Source of the DNA: Lachnospiraceae bacterium
GTDB lineage: Bacteria; Bacillota; Clostridia; Lachnospirales; Lachnospiraceae
Length of the DNA stretch: 64,000 nt
Direction: 5' to 3'
Assembly: GCA_017460885.1 (NCBI GenBank)
Contig: JAFUAB010000022.1
Coordinates: 103,422 to 167,421 of the forward strand
The notes under the pieces were generated by a model. The model saw nothing but the letters and a program-made list of their open reading frames with translations. It ran no database searches and was not told the origin of the DNA. This document shows positions 30,720-38,727 of the stretch, piece after piece (position 1 is the first letter of the stretch; each line of letters begins with the position of its first letter). The translations under genes were made by a program, and so were the position numbers.

Positions 30720-30790
30720 AATGCGTAAATATAGTTTACATAACTAAATAAAGGATTTATTCTTTTAAATTATTAGAAATGATGGTACAT

Positions 30791-30826
30791 TGGGAATAGG
30801 AGTGCATCCATGCACTCCTGAACATT
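30791..30826 (+). promoter_or_regulatory. Nested perfect inverted repeat upstream of DUF1653 gene
   Basis: AGGAGTGCAT-CC-ATGCACTCCT is flanked by GGGAAT and ATTCCC, giving a nested stem. No T run follows, so it is more likely an operator or leader hairpin than a terminator. A second small stem, ATTAC..GTAAT (30831-30846), follows, and GGGAATAGG recurs at 30847. Confidence 0.5.
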
Positions 30827-30889
30827 CCCTATTACGTCCGTGTAATGGGAATAGGATTAGATAAAAAACAGATCAGAAGGAGTTGTCTC

Positions 30890-31546
30890 ATGAGTGATCG
30901 CCCTAAACCGCAGCCAATGGAGCTTTTCAGACATTTTAAGGGGAATACATATCAAGTGTTATGCACAGCCAGACATTCCGAAACGGGAGAGGAGATGGTT
31001 GTATATCAGGCTCTGTACGGAGATTACGGAGTTTATGTCAGACCTCTGGATATGTTTATGGAGCCGGTAGACCGCACCAAATATCCCGATGCCGGACAGC
31101 ACTACCGTTTCGAGAGGATCACCGTCAGCCGTGAAGCAGAGGACAGCGTATCGAATACCGCGGACACATCCATCGTCGGCTGCGAAGCACCGGACAAGGG
31201 ATCGAATACCGCAGATTCGTCAGCCGTCAGCCATGAAGCACCGGACGGTCGTATCACACCGGACAGCGGGCTTCCCGCGGCAGACGCACCCATCGGAGGC
31301 AGTGAGGGCTCTGATGCAGGTTTTAACCTGGATCCGGATGTGGAACGCTTCCTTGATGCGGATACATACGAGGAGAGGGTAGAGATTCTTACGGAAATGG
31401 AGCAGAAGATCGATGATGATATGATCAATATAATGTCCACCACAGTAGGGATAGAGGTACTGGAGGGACCTGTTCGCAAGAGATTTGACAGATTTAAGGA
31501 TGCGCTTATGCTCAGACGGCACTATGAGGCGCATCGTCTCAGGTAA
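30890..31546 (+). CDS. DUF1653 domain protein with repetitive acidic spacer
   Basis: 218 residues. I start at ATG 30890 because AGAAGGAG lies eight bases upstream; the longer ORF from 30845 has no such site. The N-terminus (about 8-75) has the DUF1653 pattern: FRHFKGNTYQVL, ARHSETGEEMVVYQALYGDYGVYVRPLDMF. Then come two to three copies of a 17-residue unit (NTADTSIVGCEAPD-like), low in complexity, and a helical C-terminus beginning LDPDVERFLDADTYEERVEIL. The usual DUF1653 protein is only the first domain, so the rest is an extension of unknown role. It converges on the lipid kinase gene. Confidence 0.75.
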   Translation: MSDRPKPQPMELFRHFKGNTYQVLCTARHSETGEEMVVYQALYGDYGVYVRPLDMFMEPVDRTKYPDAGQHYRFERITVSREAEDSVSNTADTSIVGCEAPDKGSNTADSSAVSHEAPDGRITPDSGLPAADAPIGGSEGSDAGFNLDPDVERFLDADTYEERVEILTEMEQKIDDDMINIMSTTVGIEVLEGPVRKRFDRFKDALMLRRHYEAHRLR

Positions 31547-31660
31547 ATCTCCGTGGTATACCTGGTAAACATACGGCGATCGAATTCACGGCAGAGTCTG
31601 AAACCTCCGCGGAATAAGTGGCAGAACAAACGGCAACCGGCATTAGAGGACGGCGGCAGA

Positions 31661-32617
31661 TTACATAAGCATCTGAAGCTTCTCGGGCAGGGTTTCCACA
31701 GTGAAGTCCCTGCTTTTTCTGTGTACCTCGCCATCGGTATGAACCCACAGCTCACCTGTGGTACGTATCCGAACCTTTTTGGCACGGGTACAGGTTATGC
31801 CCCTGAAGAGTACATGCTTTCCTTTGTAGGCAAAGGGAAATGCCACCAGGAATTTGATCTTGTGTCTGATACTTACGACACACAGATCCAGCAATCCGTC
31901 GGTGGGATCGGCATCGGGACAGAACATAAAGCCTCCGCCCTCGTATTTATTCTGCATTACTGCGATAAAGAGAAAGCGCGGAAGTCTGACCGGTTCATTG
32001 TTGTCTGCGGTGTATGAGACCCTGACACCTGTTTCGGCCAGAAGGTTTTTGAGCGCTATGGTGATATAGGTCAGTTTACCGAGTCCGATCCTGTTCAGGA
32101 TCCCCTTGGTGCCGTCGGTATGCATTGCCTCCTCACAGACAGCGGCGTCAAAGCCTATACCGCAGCTTACATCAAATCTGCGGGTGATCGTAACAGGTTC
32201 TCCGTTGTCGTCGACTGCGTCCAGATATGTGACCTGTCCGATGTCCAGAAGAGTGGGAGCGGTACATCCCAGAATATTATCAAGCTGCTTAAGAGTTTTT
32301 TTGGGATATTTGAGTGCACGGGCCAGATCGTTGCTTGACCCTGTGGGAATATAACCGATGCTTATGGCGTCGAAATCCCTGATCCCCTGCAGTACCTCGT
32401 TCATAGTACCGTCACCGCCTACGACGATCAGGTTGATGTGACCGTATTTCTCAAGAGGATCGGTAAGTCTGGACACTATTTTGATGATGTGTCCCGGATA
32501 CTCAGAAAATATCACACGATATTTTATATTTTTTTCTTTTAAAACGGGTTCTATCTGTTCCCAGAGTTTCCGGCTTTTGCCGGATCTGGAAGCAGGATTG
32601 ATGATTATGTGATACAT
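31661..32617 (-). CDS. Diacylglycerol/lipid kinase family protein (YegS/DgkB-like)
   Basis: About 318 residues. Transfers phosphate to a lipid such as diacylglycerol at the inner membrane face. Seen: INPASRSGKS near the N-terminus, the catalytic-domain motif VVGGDGTMNEVLQG, and IGYIPTGSSNDLARAL, followed by a C-terminal beta-rich domain with FDAAVCEEA and PDADPTDGLLDL. The start is ATG 32617; the longer frame begins with TTG at 32656 inside the neighbouring gene. The DegV stop and this ATG are one base apart (TGA-T-ATG), so translation is probably coupled. The pairing of a fatty-acid-binding DegV protein and a lipid kinase suggests shared lipid metabolism (inference). Confidence 0.88.
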   Translation of the reverse strand: MYHIIINPASRSGKSRKLWEQIEPVLKEKNIKYRVIFSEYPGHIIKIVSRLTDPLEKYGHINLIVVGGDGTMNEVLQGIRDFDAISIGYIPTGSSNDLARALKYPKKTLKQLDNILGCTAPTLLDIGQVTYLDAVDDNGEPVTITRRFDVSCGIGFDAAVCEEAMHTDGTKGILNRIGLGKLTYITIALKNLLAETGVRVSYTADNNEPVRLPRFLFIAVMQNKYEGGGFMFCPDADPTDGLLDLCVVSIRHKIKFLVAFPFAYKGKHVLFRGITCTRAKKVRIRTTGELWVHTDGEVHRKSRDFTVETLPEKLQMLM

Positions 32618-32618
32618 A

Positions 32619-33506
32619 TCAGTTATATCTTTCTTCTCCCCAGAAGAAAAGAGCAACAGTGCCCGGACCGGTATGAGAACCTATGGTGGTTCCGATGGAA
32701 GTGATCTGTACCGGTGCGGCCAGTTTGGGAAATCTTGATTCTATGATATCGGCGAGAGCTCTGGCGTCCTCGTAGCAATGAGCATTTGAGATAAATACCT
32801 TGCCGTTATAATCAAGACCGTTCTCAGCCAGCTCCTCCATCTTTTTCTCACAGGCCTCGATGACCTTCTTTTTGGTGCGGATCTTCTCGCGTGCTATCAG
32901 TTTGCCCTCATAATCCACATTCAACAGAGGACATATATTCAGAGCGCTTCCGAAGAAGCCGGCAGTTTTGGAAACACGTCCGCCTCTTACAAGATAGGTC
33001 AGATCCGAGGTGAAGAACCAGTGGTTAAGCTTCTTTTTGTTGTTTTCGGCGAAATTACGTACCTCGTCGATGGACTGACCGGCGTCCCTTAAGTCGGCCA
33101 GCTTGTCCATGAGCAGTCCGAAACCTGCAGAAGCTGCAAGGGAATCAACTATATATATCTTGCGGTCCGGATATTTTTCGCTTAGTTCCTCTGCTGCGAT
33201 GCGGGCCGCGTTAACTACTCCGGAGATACCGGAGCTGAGTGAAAGGTGAAGGATATCCTTGCCTTCCTCGAGCATGGGAGTGAAGTAGTTGGTAAACTCA
33301 TCCACATTGGGCTGTGATGTGCGTGTGTCGGCGCCATTGGCCATTGCGTTGTAGAATTTGTCAAAAGAGATCGATTTGCCGAGGTCATCGGGATAGTCAA
33401 CTCCGTCCAGGAAAAAGTGGAAACAGAGAAACCTGATGTCTCTGGAATCATAAAAACTCTGCTCTACATCGGCAGTTGAACAGCAGGATAAAATATAATC
33501 ACTCAT
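32619..33506 (-). CDS. DegV family fatty-acid-binding protein
   Basis: 295 residues, the family's normal length. DegV/FakB proteins bind a fatty acid and present it to a kinase. Typical features: a short N-terminal CCSTADVEQSF, TSQPNVDEF, the LSLSSGISGVVNAARIAAEEL segment, DSLAASAGFGLL, and TYLVRGGRVSK. GGAGGGA lies before the ATG. First gene of a two-gene unit with the lipid kinase; a candidate promoter lies upstream. No FakA partner is in the window. Confidence 0.92.
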   Translation of the reverse strand: MSDYILSCCSTADVEQSFYDSRDIRFLCFHFFLDGVDYPDDLGKSISFDKFYNAMANGADTRTSQPNVDEFTNYFTPMLEEGKDILHLSLSSGISGVVNAARIAAEELSEKYPDRKIYIVDSLAASAGFGLLMDKLADLRDAGQSIDEVRNFAENNKKKLNHWFFTSDLTYLVRGGRVSKTAGFFGSALNICPLLNVDYEGKLIAREKIRTKKKVIEACEKKMEELAENGLDYNGKVFISNAHCYEDARALADIIESRFPKLAAPVQITSIGTTIGSHTGPGTVALFFWGEERYN

Positions 33507-33581
33507 AGCTCCCTCCGATTTAACAGGATGTAATACCTGTCAGATAACAAATAATTATTCTGATTTTTCCATAACAGCATA

Positions 33582-33610
33582 ATGATACCTTGAACTTCAA
33601 ACTTTTTCAA
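33582..33610 (-). promoter_or_regulatory. Candidate promoter of degV-lipid kinase operon
   Basis: On the minus strand: TTGAAA, 17 bases, TATCAT. The spacer holds the near-palindrome TTGAACTTCAA (33590-33600), a possible operator. Confidence 0.5.
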
Positions 33611-33669
33611 TGCTATTGTTGTTTTTCCGATATAAATATGGCATTTTTGCATAAAAAAGTAAACCGTGC

Positions 33670-33698
33670 TTGCCACAAAATGCCGAGTGTGATATACT
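33670..33698 (+). promoter_or_regulatory. Sigma-A promoter of pheB-hom
   Basis: TTGCCA, 17 bases, TATACT, 74 bases before the pheB start. Confidence 0.7.
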
Positions 33699-33772
33699 AT
33701 CCCTCGGTGACGCACAATTGTCCGCCAAATAAACACATTCGCGGTCATTTGTCCGTTTGTGGTGAACAGTAA

Positions 33773-34225
33773 ATGGATAAGATGCAGCAAAAATCGAAAT
33801 ATTATGTTCTGCGCGGCAGATCGGTTCCCGATGTAATGCTGAAGGTGGTCGAAGCCAAACACCTCATCGAGACCGGCAGGGAGCCTTCGGTGGCAGCGGC
33901 GGTGGACAGGATGGGGTTGAGCAGGTCATCGTTCTATAAATATAAGGATGACATTTTTGAATTCCACGATTCGGCCGAGGGTACCACCATCAATCTGACT
34001 GCTCAGATGGATGATGAACCGGGGAGGCTCAGCGAGGTTCTCAGACAGATTGCCGATTGCGGTGCCAATATACTGACTATCCATCAGAGCCTGCCGATAG
34101 CGGGCATCGCCACTATTTCTCTGAGCATAAGGGTTTTGCCCACCACGGGCGATATAGGAGATCTGATGGACGAGCTCAGAGCGATACACGGTGTACATCA
34201 TGTCAGGCTTGTAGCCGGCGAGTGA
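33773..34225 (+). CDS. pheB: ACT domain protein PheB (UPF0735 family)
   Basis: 150 residues. Two parts: an N-terminal helix-turn-helix-like segment (about 18-58, VPDVMLKVVEAKHLI, SVAAAVDRMGLSRSSFYKYKD) and a C-terminal ACT amino-acid-binding domain (about 72-148, INLTAQMDDEPGRLSEVLRQIADCGANILTI). The family is found beside hom in many Firmicutes and is thought to be regulatory; its early naming after prephenate dehydratase is not proof of an enzyme. The ribosome site before ATG 33773 is weak (GGTGAAC). hom follows 66 bases later. Confidence 0.88.
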   Translation: MDKMQQKSKYYVLRGRSVPDVMLKVVEAKHLIETGREPSVAAAVDRMGLSRSSFYKYKDDIFEFHDSAEGTTINLTAQMDDEPGRLSEVLRQIADCGANILTIHQSLPIAGIATISLSIRVLPTTGDIGDLMDELRAIHGVHHVRLVAGE

Positions 34226-34291
34226 GCGGAAACACGGCTTTAAACATAAGAAATATTTATTCCCGACAGGGAGCTTAAGAAGGGAGCAGTT

Positions 34292-35494
34292 ATGATAAAT
34301 ATAGCGGTATTAGGTTACGGAACGGTAGGAAGCGGTGTTGTGGAGGTCATAGATACCAATTCCACCGAGATCTCATCCAGACTGGGAGAGGATATCCGGG
34401 TTAAATATATCCTGGATCTCAGAGATTTCCCTGGAGATCCTCACGAAGCTCAGGTAGTTCATGATATCGAGATCATCTTTGCGGATCCGGATATCAGTGT
34501 TATCTGTGAAACAATGGGAGGTATGGAACCCGCATATACATTTACCAAAAAGGCTCTTGAGAAGGGAATAAGTGTGTGTACCTCCAACAAGGAGCTTGTG
34601 GCGGCTCATGGTCCCGGGCTTATCAAATTGGCCGAAAGCAATGGATGCAGCTATCTTTTCGAGGCCAGCGTGGGCGGTGGTATACCGATCATAAGACCGC
34701 TCAACAAAGCCCTGACGGCGGAACATATCCAGTCCATTACCGGTATTCTGAACGGTACTACCAATTATATCCTGACCCATATGGATGAGGACGGAGTCGG
34801 ATTTGAGGATATACTCAAGGAGGCCCAGAGACTCGGGTATGCGGAACGTAATCCCGAGGCGGATGTGGAGGGACATGACGCCGCGCGCAAGATCGCTATC
34901 CTTTCATCACTGATGTGCGGCTCCAATGTCAGATATGAAGATATATATATGGAGGGCATAACAGGGATCACTCCCGAGGACTTCAAATACGCTCACGCAT
35001 TGGGTATGTCGATCAAACCGCTCGCGCTCAGCCGTGAGACCGACGACGGCTTCTTTGCCATGGTCGCTCCGTTCATGATCGAATCGTCACATCCGTTATA
35101 TATGGTGAAAGATGTATATAATGCTGTATTTGTAAGCGGAAATACGCTGGGAGACACTATGTATTACGGTCGAGGAGCCGGCAAACTGCCGACGGCCAGT
35201 GCCGTAGTGTCCGATGTGGTGGACTGCGCAAGACATCCCGGCAAGACCGTTGCCTGTGTGTGGAATGAGCAGGATGTCAGGCTTACCGGCATTGACGAAT
35301 ACAAGTGCCGTTTCTTTGTCAGGGTATCTGCTGATAAGAAAAATGATGCGGATGCCGTATTCGGCGAGGTGAAGGCAGTCGATGCGGGGATCAGCGGAGA
35401 ATACGCTTTTATAACGGGTGTTATGAGTAATGCCGATTTCGATGCAGCCTGCGGCAAAGTGGGTGGTGTGATCTCGCGTATCCGCACTTTCTGA
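34292..35494 (+). CDS. hom: Homoserine dehydrogenase
   Basis: 400 residues. Reduces aspartate semialdehyde to homoserine, committing flux to threonine and methionine. Seen: the NAD(P)-binding GYGTVGSGV (8-16), TSNKELVA near residue 97, the catalytic-domain ILNGTTNYIL, EADVEGHDAARK, and GRGAGKLPTASAVVSDVVD. The last 60 or so residues (AVDAGISGEYAFITGVMSNADFD) look like an ACT-type regulatory end. GAAGGGAG is properly placed before the ATG. It lies between pheB and aspartate kinase; no T-box or other leader attenuator is visible before it. Confidence 0.95.
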   Translation: MINIAVLGYGTVGSGVVEVIDTNSTEISSRLGEDIRVKYILDLRDFPGDPHEAQVVHDIEIIFADPDISVICETMGGMEPAYTFTKKALEKGISVCTSNKELVAAHGPGLIKLAESNGCSYLFEASVGGGIPIIRPLNKALTAEHIQSITGILNGTTNYILTHMDEDGVGFEDILKEAQRLGYAERNPEADVEGHDAARKIAILSSLMCGSNVRYEDIYMEGITGITPEDFKYAHALGMSIKPLALSRETDDGFFAMVAPFMIESSHPLYMVKDVYNAVFVSGNTLGDTMYYGRGAGKLPTASAVVSDVVDCARHPGKTVACVWNEQDVRLTGIDEYKCRFFVRVSADKKNDADAVFGEVKAVDAGISGEYAFITGVMSNADFDAACGKVGGVISRIRTF

Positions 35495-35575
35495 TCCTTT
35501 TTACAACAGTCGGATCAACCGGTCCTTATCAAAAATGACGATCGGAAAATAAACTATAAATGAGGAGTATGAAAA

Positions 35576-36895
35576 ATGATCAAGGTAGTAAAATTCGGAG
35601 GCAGCTCGCTGGCCAGCGCAGAACAGTTCAAGAAGGCCTGCGCCATCATCAATATGGAGGAGGCCAGGAGATTTGTGGTTCCGTCGGCACCGGGAAAAAG
35701 AGACAGTTCCGATACCAAGGTGACCGATATGCTTTATCAGGCCTATGAGCTTGCCGCAAACGATCAGCCGTTTAATGATGCGCTCAAGGCGATAAAGACG
35801 AGATATGACGAGATAATATACGGACTGGGACTTGAGATCTCCCTTGATTATGAGTTCAAGAAGATAGCGGAGAATTTCAAGGTCAAGGCAGGTAAGGATT
35901 ATGCGGCTTCCAGGGGGGAATACCTAAACGGTCGTATAATGGCCGCATATCTGAACAGAGAATTCATAGATGCTGCAGAGGTGATCAGGTTCGATGATGA
36001 CGGGCTGTATGATGCCAGAGTCACCGAAAAACTGATGCGCAAGAGACTTGAGGGACTTGATGGCGCCGTTATCCCCGGCTTCTACGGTGCATTTGCCGAT
36101 GGCAGGGTCAAGACCTTCTCGCGCGGCGGGTCCGATATAACCGGCTCGATAGTTGCGGGAGCCATCAAAGCCGAGGTATACGAGAACTGGACCGATGTTT
36201 CCGGTTTTATGGTGGCCGATCCGCGGATCATAGACAACCCCGAGACGATAGATACCATAACGTATAAGGAACTGAGAGAGCTTGCATATATGGGGGCCAG
36301 CGTTCTGCATGAGGAGGCCATATTCCCTGTTCGTAAGGAAGGCATCCCGATCAATATCCGCAATACCAACGCGCCCGAGGACAAGGGCACATGGATAGTG
36401 GAGAGTACGGCCCAGAAGCCCAGATTTACGATCACGGGTATAGCAGGCAAGAAGGGATTCTGCTCGGTAAATATAGAAAAGGAACTTATGAACTCCGAGA
36501 TAGGCTTCGGCAGAAAGGTCCTGCAGGCGTTCGAGGATTACGGTATCTCCTTTGAACACGTACCCTCCGGAATCGATACGATGACCGTATTTGTTCACCA
36601 GGATCATTTCATGGACAAGGAGCAGAAGGTGGTAAGCGCGATCCACAGACTCGCCGAGCCGGATTCCATAGAGATAGAGTCCGATCTGGCTCTGATAGCG
36701 GTAGTGGGACGCGGCATGAAGTCGACCAGAGGTACTGCCGGACGGATATTCTCCGCACTGGCCCATTCAAACGTAAATGTAAAAATGATCGATCAGGGTT
36801 CATCCGAGCTGAATATCATCATAGGTGTGCAGAACCAGGATTTCGAAACTGCGATCAAGGCAATTTATGATATCTTCGTTATGGCAAACCTGTAA
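35576..36895 (+). CDS. lysC: Aspartate kinase
   Basis: 439 residues, monofunctional. Phosphorylates aspartate in the first step of the lysine/threonine/methionine pathway. Seen: VKFGGSSLA at the N-terminus, the kinase motif FSRGGSDITGSIVAGA, VSGFMVADPRII, LAYMGASVLHEEAI, and two C-terminal ACT units (from about residue 295: ITGIAGKKGFCSVNIE and LIAVVGRGMKSTRGTAGRIF) expected to sense lysine or threonine. GAGGAG precedes the ATG. It is 81 bases after hom. The symbol is by function; which paralogue this is cannot be told from the window. Confidence 0.93.
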   Translation: MIKVVKFGGSSLASAEQFKKACAIINMEEARRFVVPSAPGKRDSSDTKVTDMLYQAYELAANDQPFNDALKAIKTRYDEIIYGLGLEISLDYEFKKIAENFKVKAGKDYAASRGEYLNGRIMAAYLNREFIDAAEVIRFDDDGLYDARVTEKLMRKRLEGLDGAVIPGFYGAFADGRVKTFSRGGSDITGSIVAGAIKAEVYENWTDVSGFMVADPRIIDNPETIDTITYKELRELAYMGASVLHEEAIFPVRKEGIPINIRNTNAPEDKGTWIVESTAQKPRFTITGIAGKKGFCSVNIEKELMNSEIGFGRKVLQAFEDYGISFEHVPSGIDTMTVFVHQDHFMDKEQKVVSAIHRLAEPDSIEIESDLALIAVVGRGMKSTRGTAGRIFSALAHSNVNVKMIDQGSSELNIIIGVQNQDFETAIKAIYDIFVMANL

Positions 36896-36960
36896 ATAAC
36901 GCGCAGATATACTGTTTTTCACCAAATGTCAGAAAATTTAAAAATATTTTCAAAAAGGTG

Positions 36961-36988
36961 TTGACAATTTATTTTAAACTGATATAAT
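36961..36988 (+). promoter_or_regulatory. Strong sigma-A promoter of the candidate ncRNA
   Basis: TTGACA, 16 bases, TATAAT: both hexamers are perfect consensus. No ORF starts downstream before the terminator at 37318. Confidence 0.85.
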
Positions 36989-36994
36989 TAACTC

Positions 36995-37367
36995 ATAAAC
37001 AAACAGAGAGCAAACAAAAAGAAAGACAATACCTGACAGAAAGGTCAGAGAGTAACAGTAAACAGGAACCTCGCAGTAAGGACGAGAAACAATCAACAGT
37101 AACCGAAAACAAATACTCGAGGAGAGGTACAGTCCAATGGGTATATAACATATATCAACTGAATATGGAACATTAATCATCCAAAAAGTATCGAGTGCAT
37201 AATTAAAAGTGGAGAGAGAAGCTTAAATAATAAGCCGCCACAGATATCTGAATATCAAAATCATGCGAGAGGGTACAGGATCAGATGATGGAGGACAGTC
37301 CATTGGATAATCATTTTAAGTAGCGGGTGTCGATCAGTTAAGAATCGATGCCCGCTACTTCTTCTTT
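36995..37367 (+). ncRNA. Candidate structured noncoding RNA, about 370 nt, unassigned
   Basis: Bounded by a consensus promoter and a 17-bp terminator stem, with no usable ORF (the only Shine-Dalgarno-linked ATG, at 37138, hits TAA after three codons). Purine rich. Visible structure: CTGAC/GTCAG (37034-37049), CTCG/CGAG (near 37073-37085), GCTTA/TAAGC (near 37222-37236), and a long-range pair CCAATGG (37134-37140) with CCATTGG (37300-37306) that would close a core domain. The motif ACAGTCCA[AT]TGG occurs twice. I could not match it to tmRNA, RNase P RNA, SRP RNA, 6S RNA or a known riboswitch. It may instead be a terminated leader of the suf operon. Confidence 0.7.
37318..37367 (+). terminator. 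Terminator of the candidate ncRNA
   Basis: AAGTAGCGGGTGTCGAT pairs with ATCGATGCCCGCTACTT across a nine-base loop, with G-T pairs only as imperfections. CTTCTTT follows. Confidence 0.9.
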
Positions 37368-37447
37368 ACTGACATCAATCCTGTTGTATGCTGCCCGGCT
37401 ATCTCGTTTTTCCCCAGAATACGGCTATCTCATTTTTCAAAAAATAC

Positions 37448-37475
37448 TTGCATATATCTATATAGATGTTATAAT
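37448..37475 (+). promoter_or_regulatory. Promoter of the DUF134-suf operon
   Basis: TTGCAT, 16 bases, TATAAT, 42 bases before the DUF134 start. The spacer contains the perfect palindrome ATCTATATAGAT (37456-37467). Confidence 0.75.
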
Positions 37476-37480
37476 CATTA

Positions 37481-37494
37481 TTGACATATGTCAA
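37481..37494 (+). promoter_or_regulatory. Perfect 14-bp palindrome at the transcription start of the suf operon
   Basis: TTGACATATGTCAA is its own reverse complement and lies five bases after the -10 box, the place of a repressor operator. The likely binder is unknown; the DUF134 protein encoded immediately downstream is a candidate (inference). Confidence 0.6.
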
Positions 37495-37516
37495 AAACAT
37501 TTCACGCAGGTGTAAT

Positions 37517-37915
37517 ATGCCAAGACCGCAGAGAAACAGAAAAATTTGTACGGAGCCCAGATACAAAGCTTTTGCTCCCGTTGAAAAAAAGAATGATGAA
37601 AAGATAGATCTGTCCTGCGACGAATATGAGACCATCAGACTTATAGATCTGGTCGGGCTCACTCAGGAACAATGCGCCCGTCATATGGGCGTATCCAGGA
37701 CAACGGTTACGCAGATATACGATAACGCCCGCAGCAAGCTGGCGGATATGCTGATCAACGGCAGAACATTGAACATTACAGGCGGTAATTATTCGGTATG
37801 CAATGGACATGATCCCGAGGGTACGGGAGAATTATGCTCCCATTGCATGTCTGAGTTGAATATTCAGAAAGGAACTACACAAAATGTCACACTTATTGGA
37901 AATCAAAGATCTTAA
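37517..37915 (+). CDS. DUF134 family HTH protein, candidate suf regulator
   Basis: 132 residues starting at ATG 37517, preceded by GCAGGTG; the longer frame begins with TTG inside the operator. DUF134 proteins begin with the pattern seen here (MPRPQRNRKI, YKAFAPV) followed by a sigma-70 region-4-like helix-turn-helix (about 35-80: LSCDEYETIRLIDLVGLTQEQCARHMGVSRTTVTQIYDNARSKLADML). The tail has SVCNGHD and LCSHC, and more cysteines lie in the N-terminal half, enough for a metal or Fe-S site (inference). The gene overlaps sufC by 32 bases, so the two are translated together. Place and cysteines suggest an Fe-S-responsive regulator of the operon. Confidence 0.82.
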   Translation: MPRPQRNRKICTEPRYKAFAPVEKKNDEKIDLSCDEYETIRLIDLVGLTQEQCARHMGVSRTTVTQIYDNARSKLADMLINGRTLNITGGNYSVCNGHDPEGTGELCSHCMSELNIQKGTTQNVTLIGNQRS

Positions 37916-38672
37916 GGCCAGCGTTGAAGAGAAGGAGATCCTTAACGGGGTTAATCTGTCGGTAGATCCCGGAGAGGTTCATGTTATCATGGGCCCCAAC
38001 GGCGCGGGCAAGTCCACCCTGGGAGCGTGTATCATCGGCGATCCCAGATATACCAAGACCGGAGGAAGCATCCTTTTTAAGGATAAGGATATCACCGGGG
38101 CTCCCACCGATGAGATAGCAAAGATGGGACTTTTCCTTTCATTCCAGAACCCGGTGGAGGTCCCGGGGATCACACTCGGCAACTTTATCCGTACCGCACT
38201 GGAGCAAAAGACCGGTGAAAGGATCAGACTATGGGATTTCAGGAAACAGCTTGAAGCAACGATGTCTCTGCTCAACATGGATGTTTCCTATGCCGACAGG
38301 GATCTGAACGTCGGGTTTTCCGGCGGAGAAAAAAAGAAAGCCGAGATACTTCAGCTTCTGATGCTTAAGCCCGATCTTGCGATACTTGATGAGACCGATT
38401 CCGGTCTGGATGTGGATGCTGTACATATTGTGTCCAGAGGTGTTGAAGAGTATAAGAAGCAGATCGGCGGAGCGCTGATAATAATCACACACAGTACGAG
38501 GATACTTGAGGCGCTGGATGTGGACAGGACACATGTGCTGGTGGACGGATGCATAGTTAATGACGGAGACGCTTCACTGGTGGATGAGATCAACGATCAG
38601 GGATTTGAGCGGTTCATCAAATGTGAGGACTGCAAGAATGAAGATTGTGCCGTAAAACAGAAAAACAGGTAG
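37884..38672 (+). CDS. sufC: Fe-S cluster assembly ATPase SufC
   Basis: 262 residues. ABC-type ATPase that drives the SufBD scaffold. Walker A MGPNGAGKSTL, the Q-loop region LSFQNPVEVPG, the ABC signature FSGGEKKKAEI, Walker B LAILDETDSGLD and the switch His in ITHSTRIL are all present. AAAGGA lies 11 bases before the ATG. The last 16 residues, ending CEDCKNEDCAVKQKNR, add a short cysteine-rich tail beyond the usual end of the family. It overlaps the DUF134 gene and is followed 55 bases later by sufB. Confidence 0.95.
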   Translation: MSHLLEIKDLKASVEEKEILNGVNLSVDPGEVHVIMGPNGAGKSTLGACIIGDPRYTKTGGSILFKDKDITGAPTDEIAKMGLFLSFQNPVEVPGITLGNFIRTALEQKTGERIRLWDFRKQLEATMSLLNMDVSYADRDLNVGFSGGEKKKAEILQLLMLKPDLAILDETDSGLDVDAVHIVSRGVEEYKKQIGGALIIITHSTRILEALDVDRTHVLVDGCIVNDGDASLVDEINDQGFERFIKCEDCKNEDCAVKQKNR

Positions 38673-38727
38673 GAACGGGCCGCTGTAACCATGGAAAACG
38701 TTCCCGGATGACTAAGAGAGAGCAGAC

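Noticed and set aside
31553-32017. Plus-strand ORF of 154 residues
   Set aside because: Antisense to the lipid kinase with clear catalytic motifs.
33926-34201. Antisense ORFs under pheB, hom, aspartokinase and suf genes
   Set aside because: Composition and frame are explained by the real genes on the other strand; no ribosome sites or domains.
34226-34291. T-box or riboswitch before hom
   Set aside because: The gap is only 66 bases and has no T-box specifier or terminator structure.
36995-37367. Identity as RNase P RNA or tmRNA
   Set aside because: The conserved core sequences of these RNAs are not found; there is no tRNA-like end and no tag reading frame.
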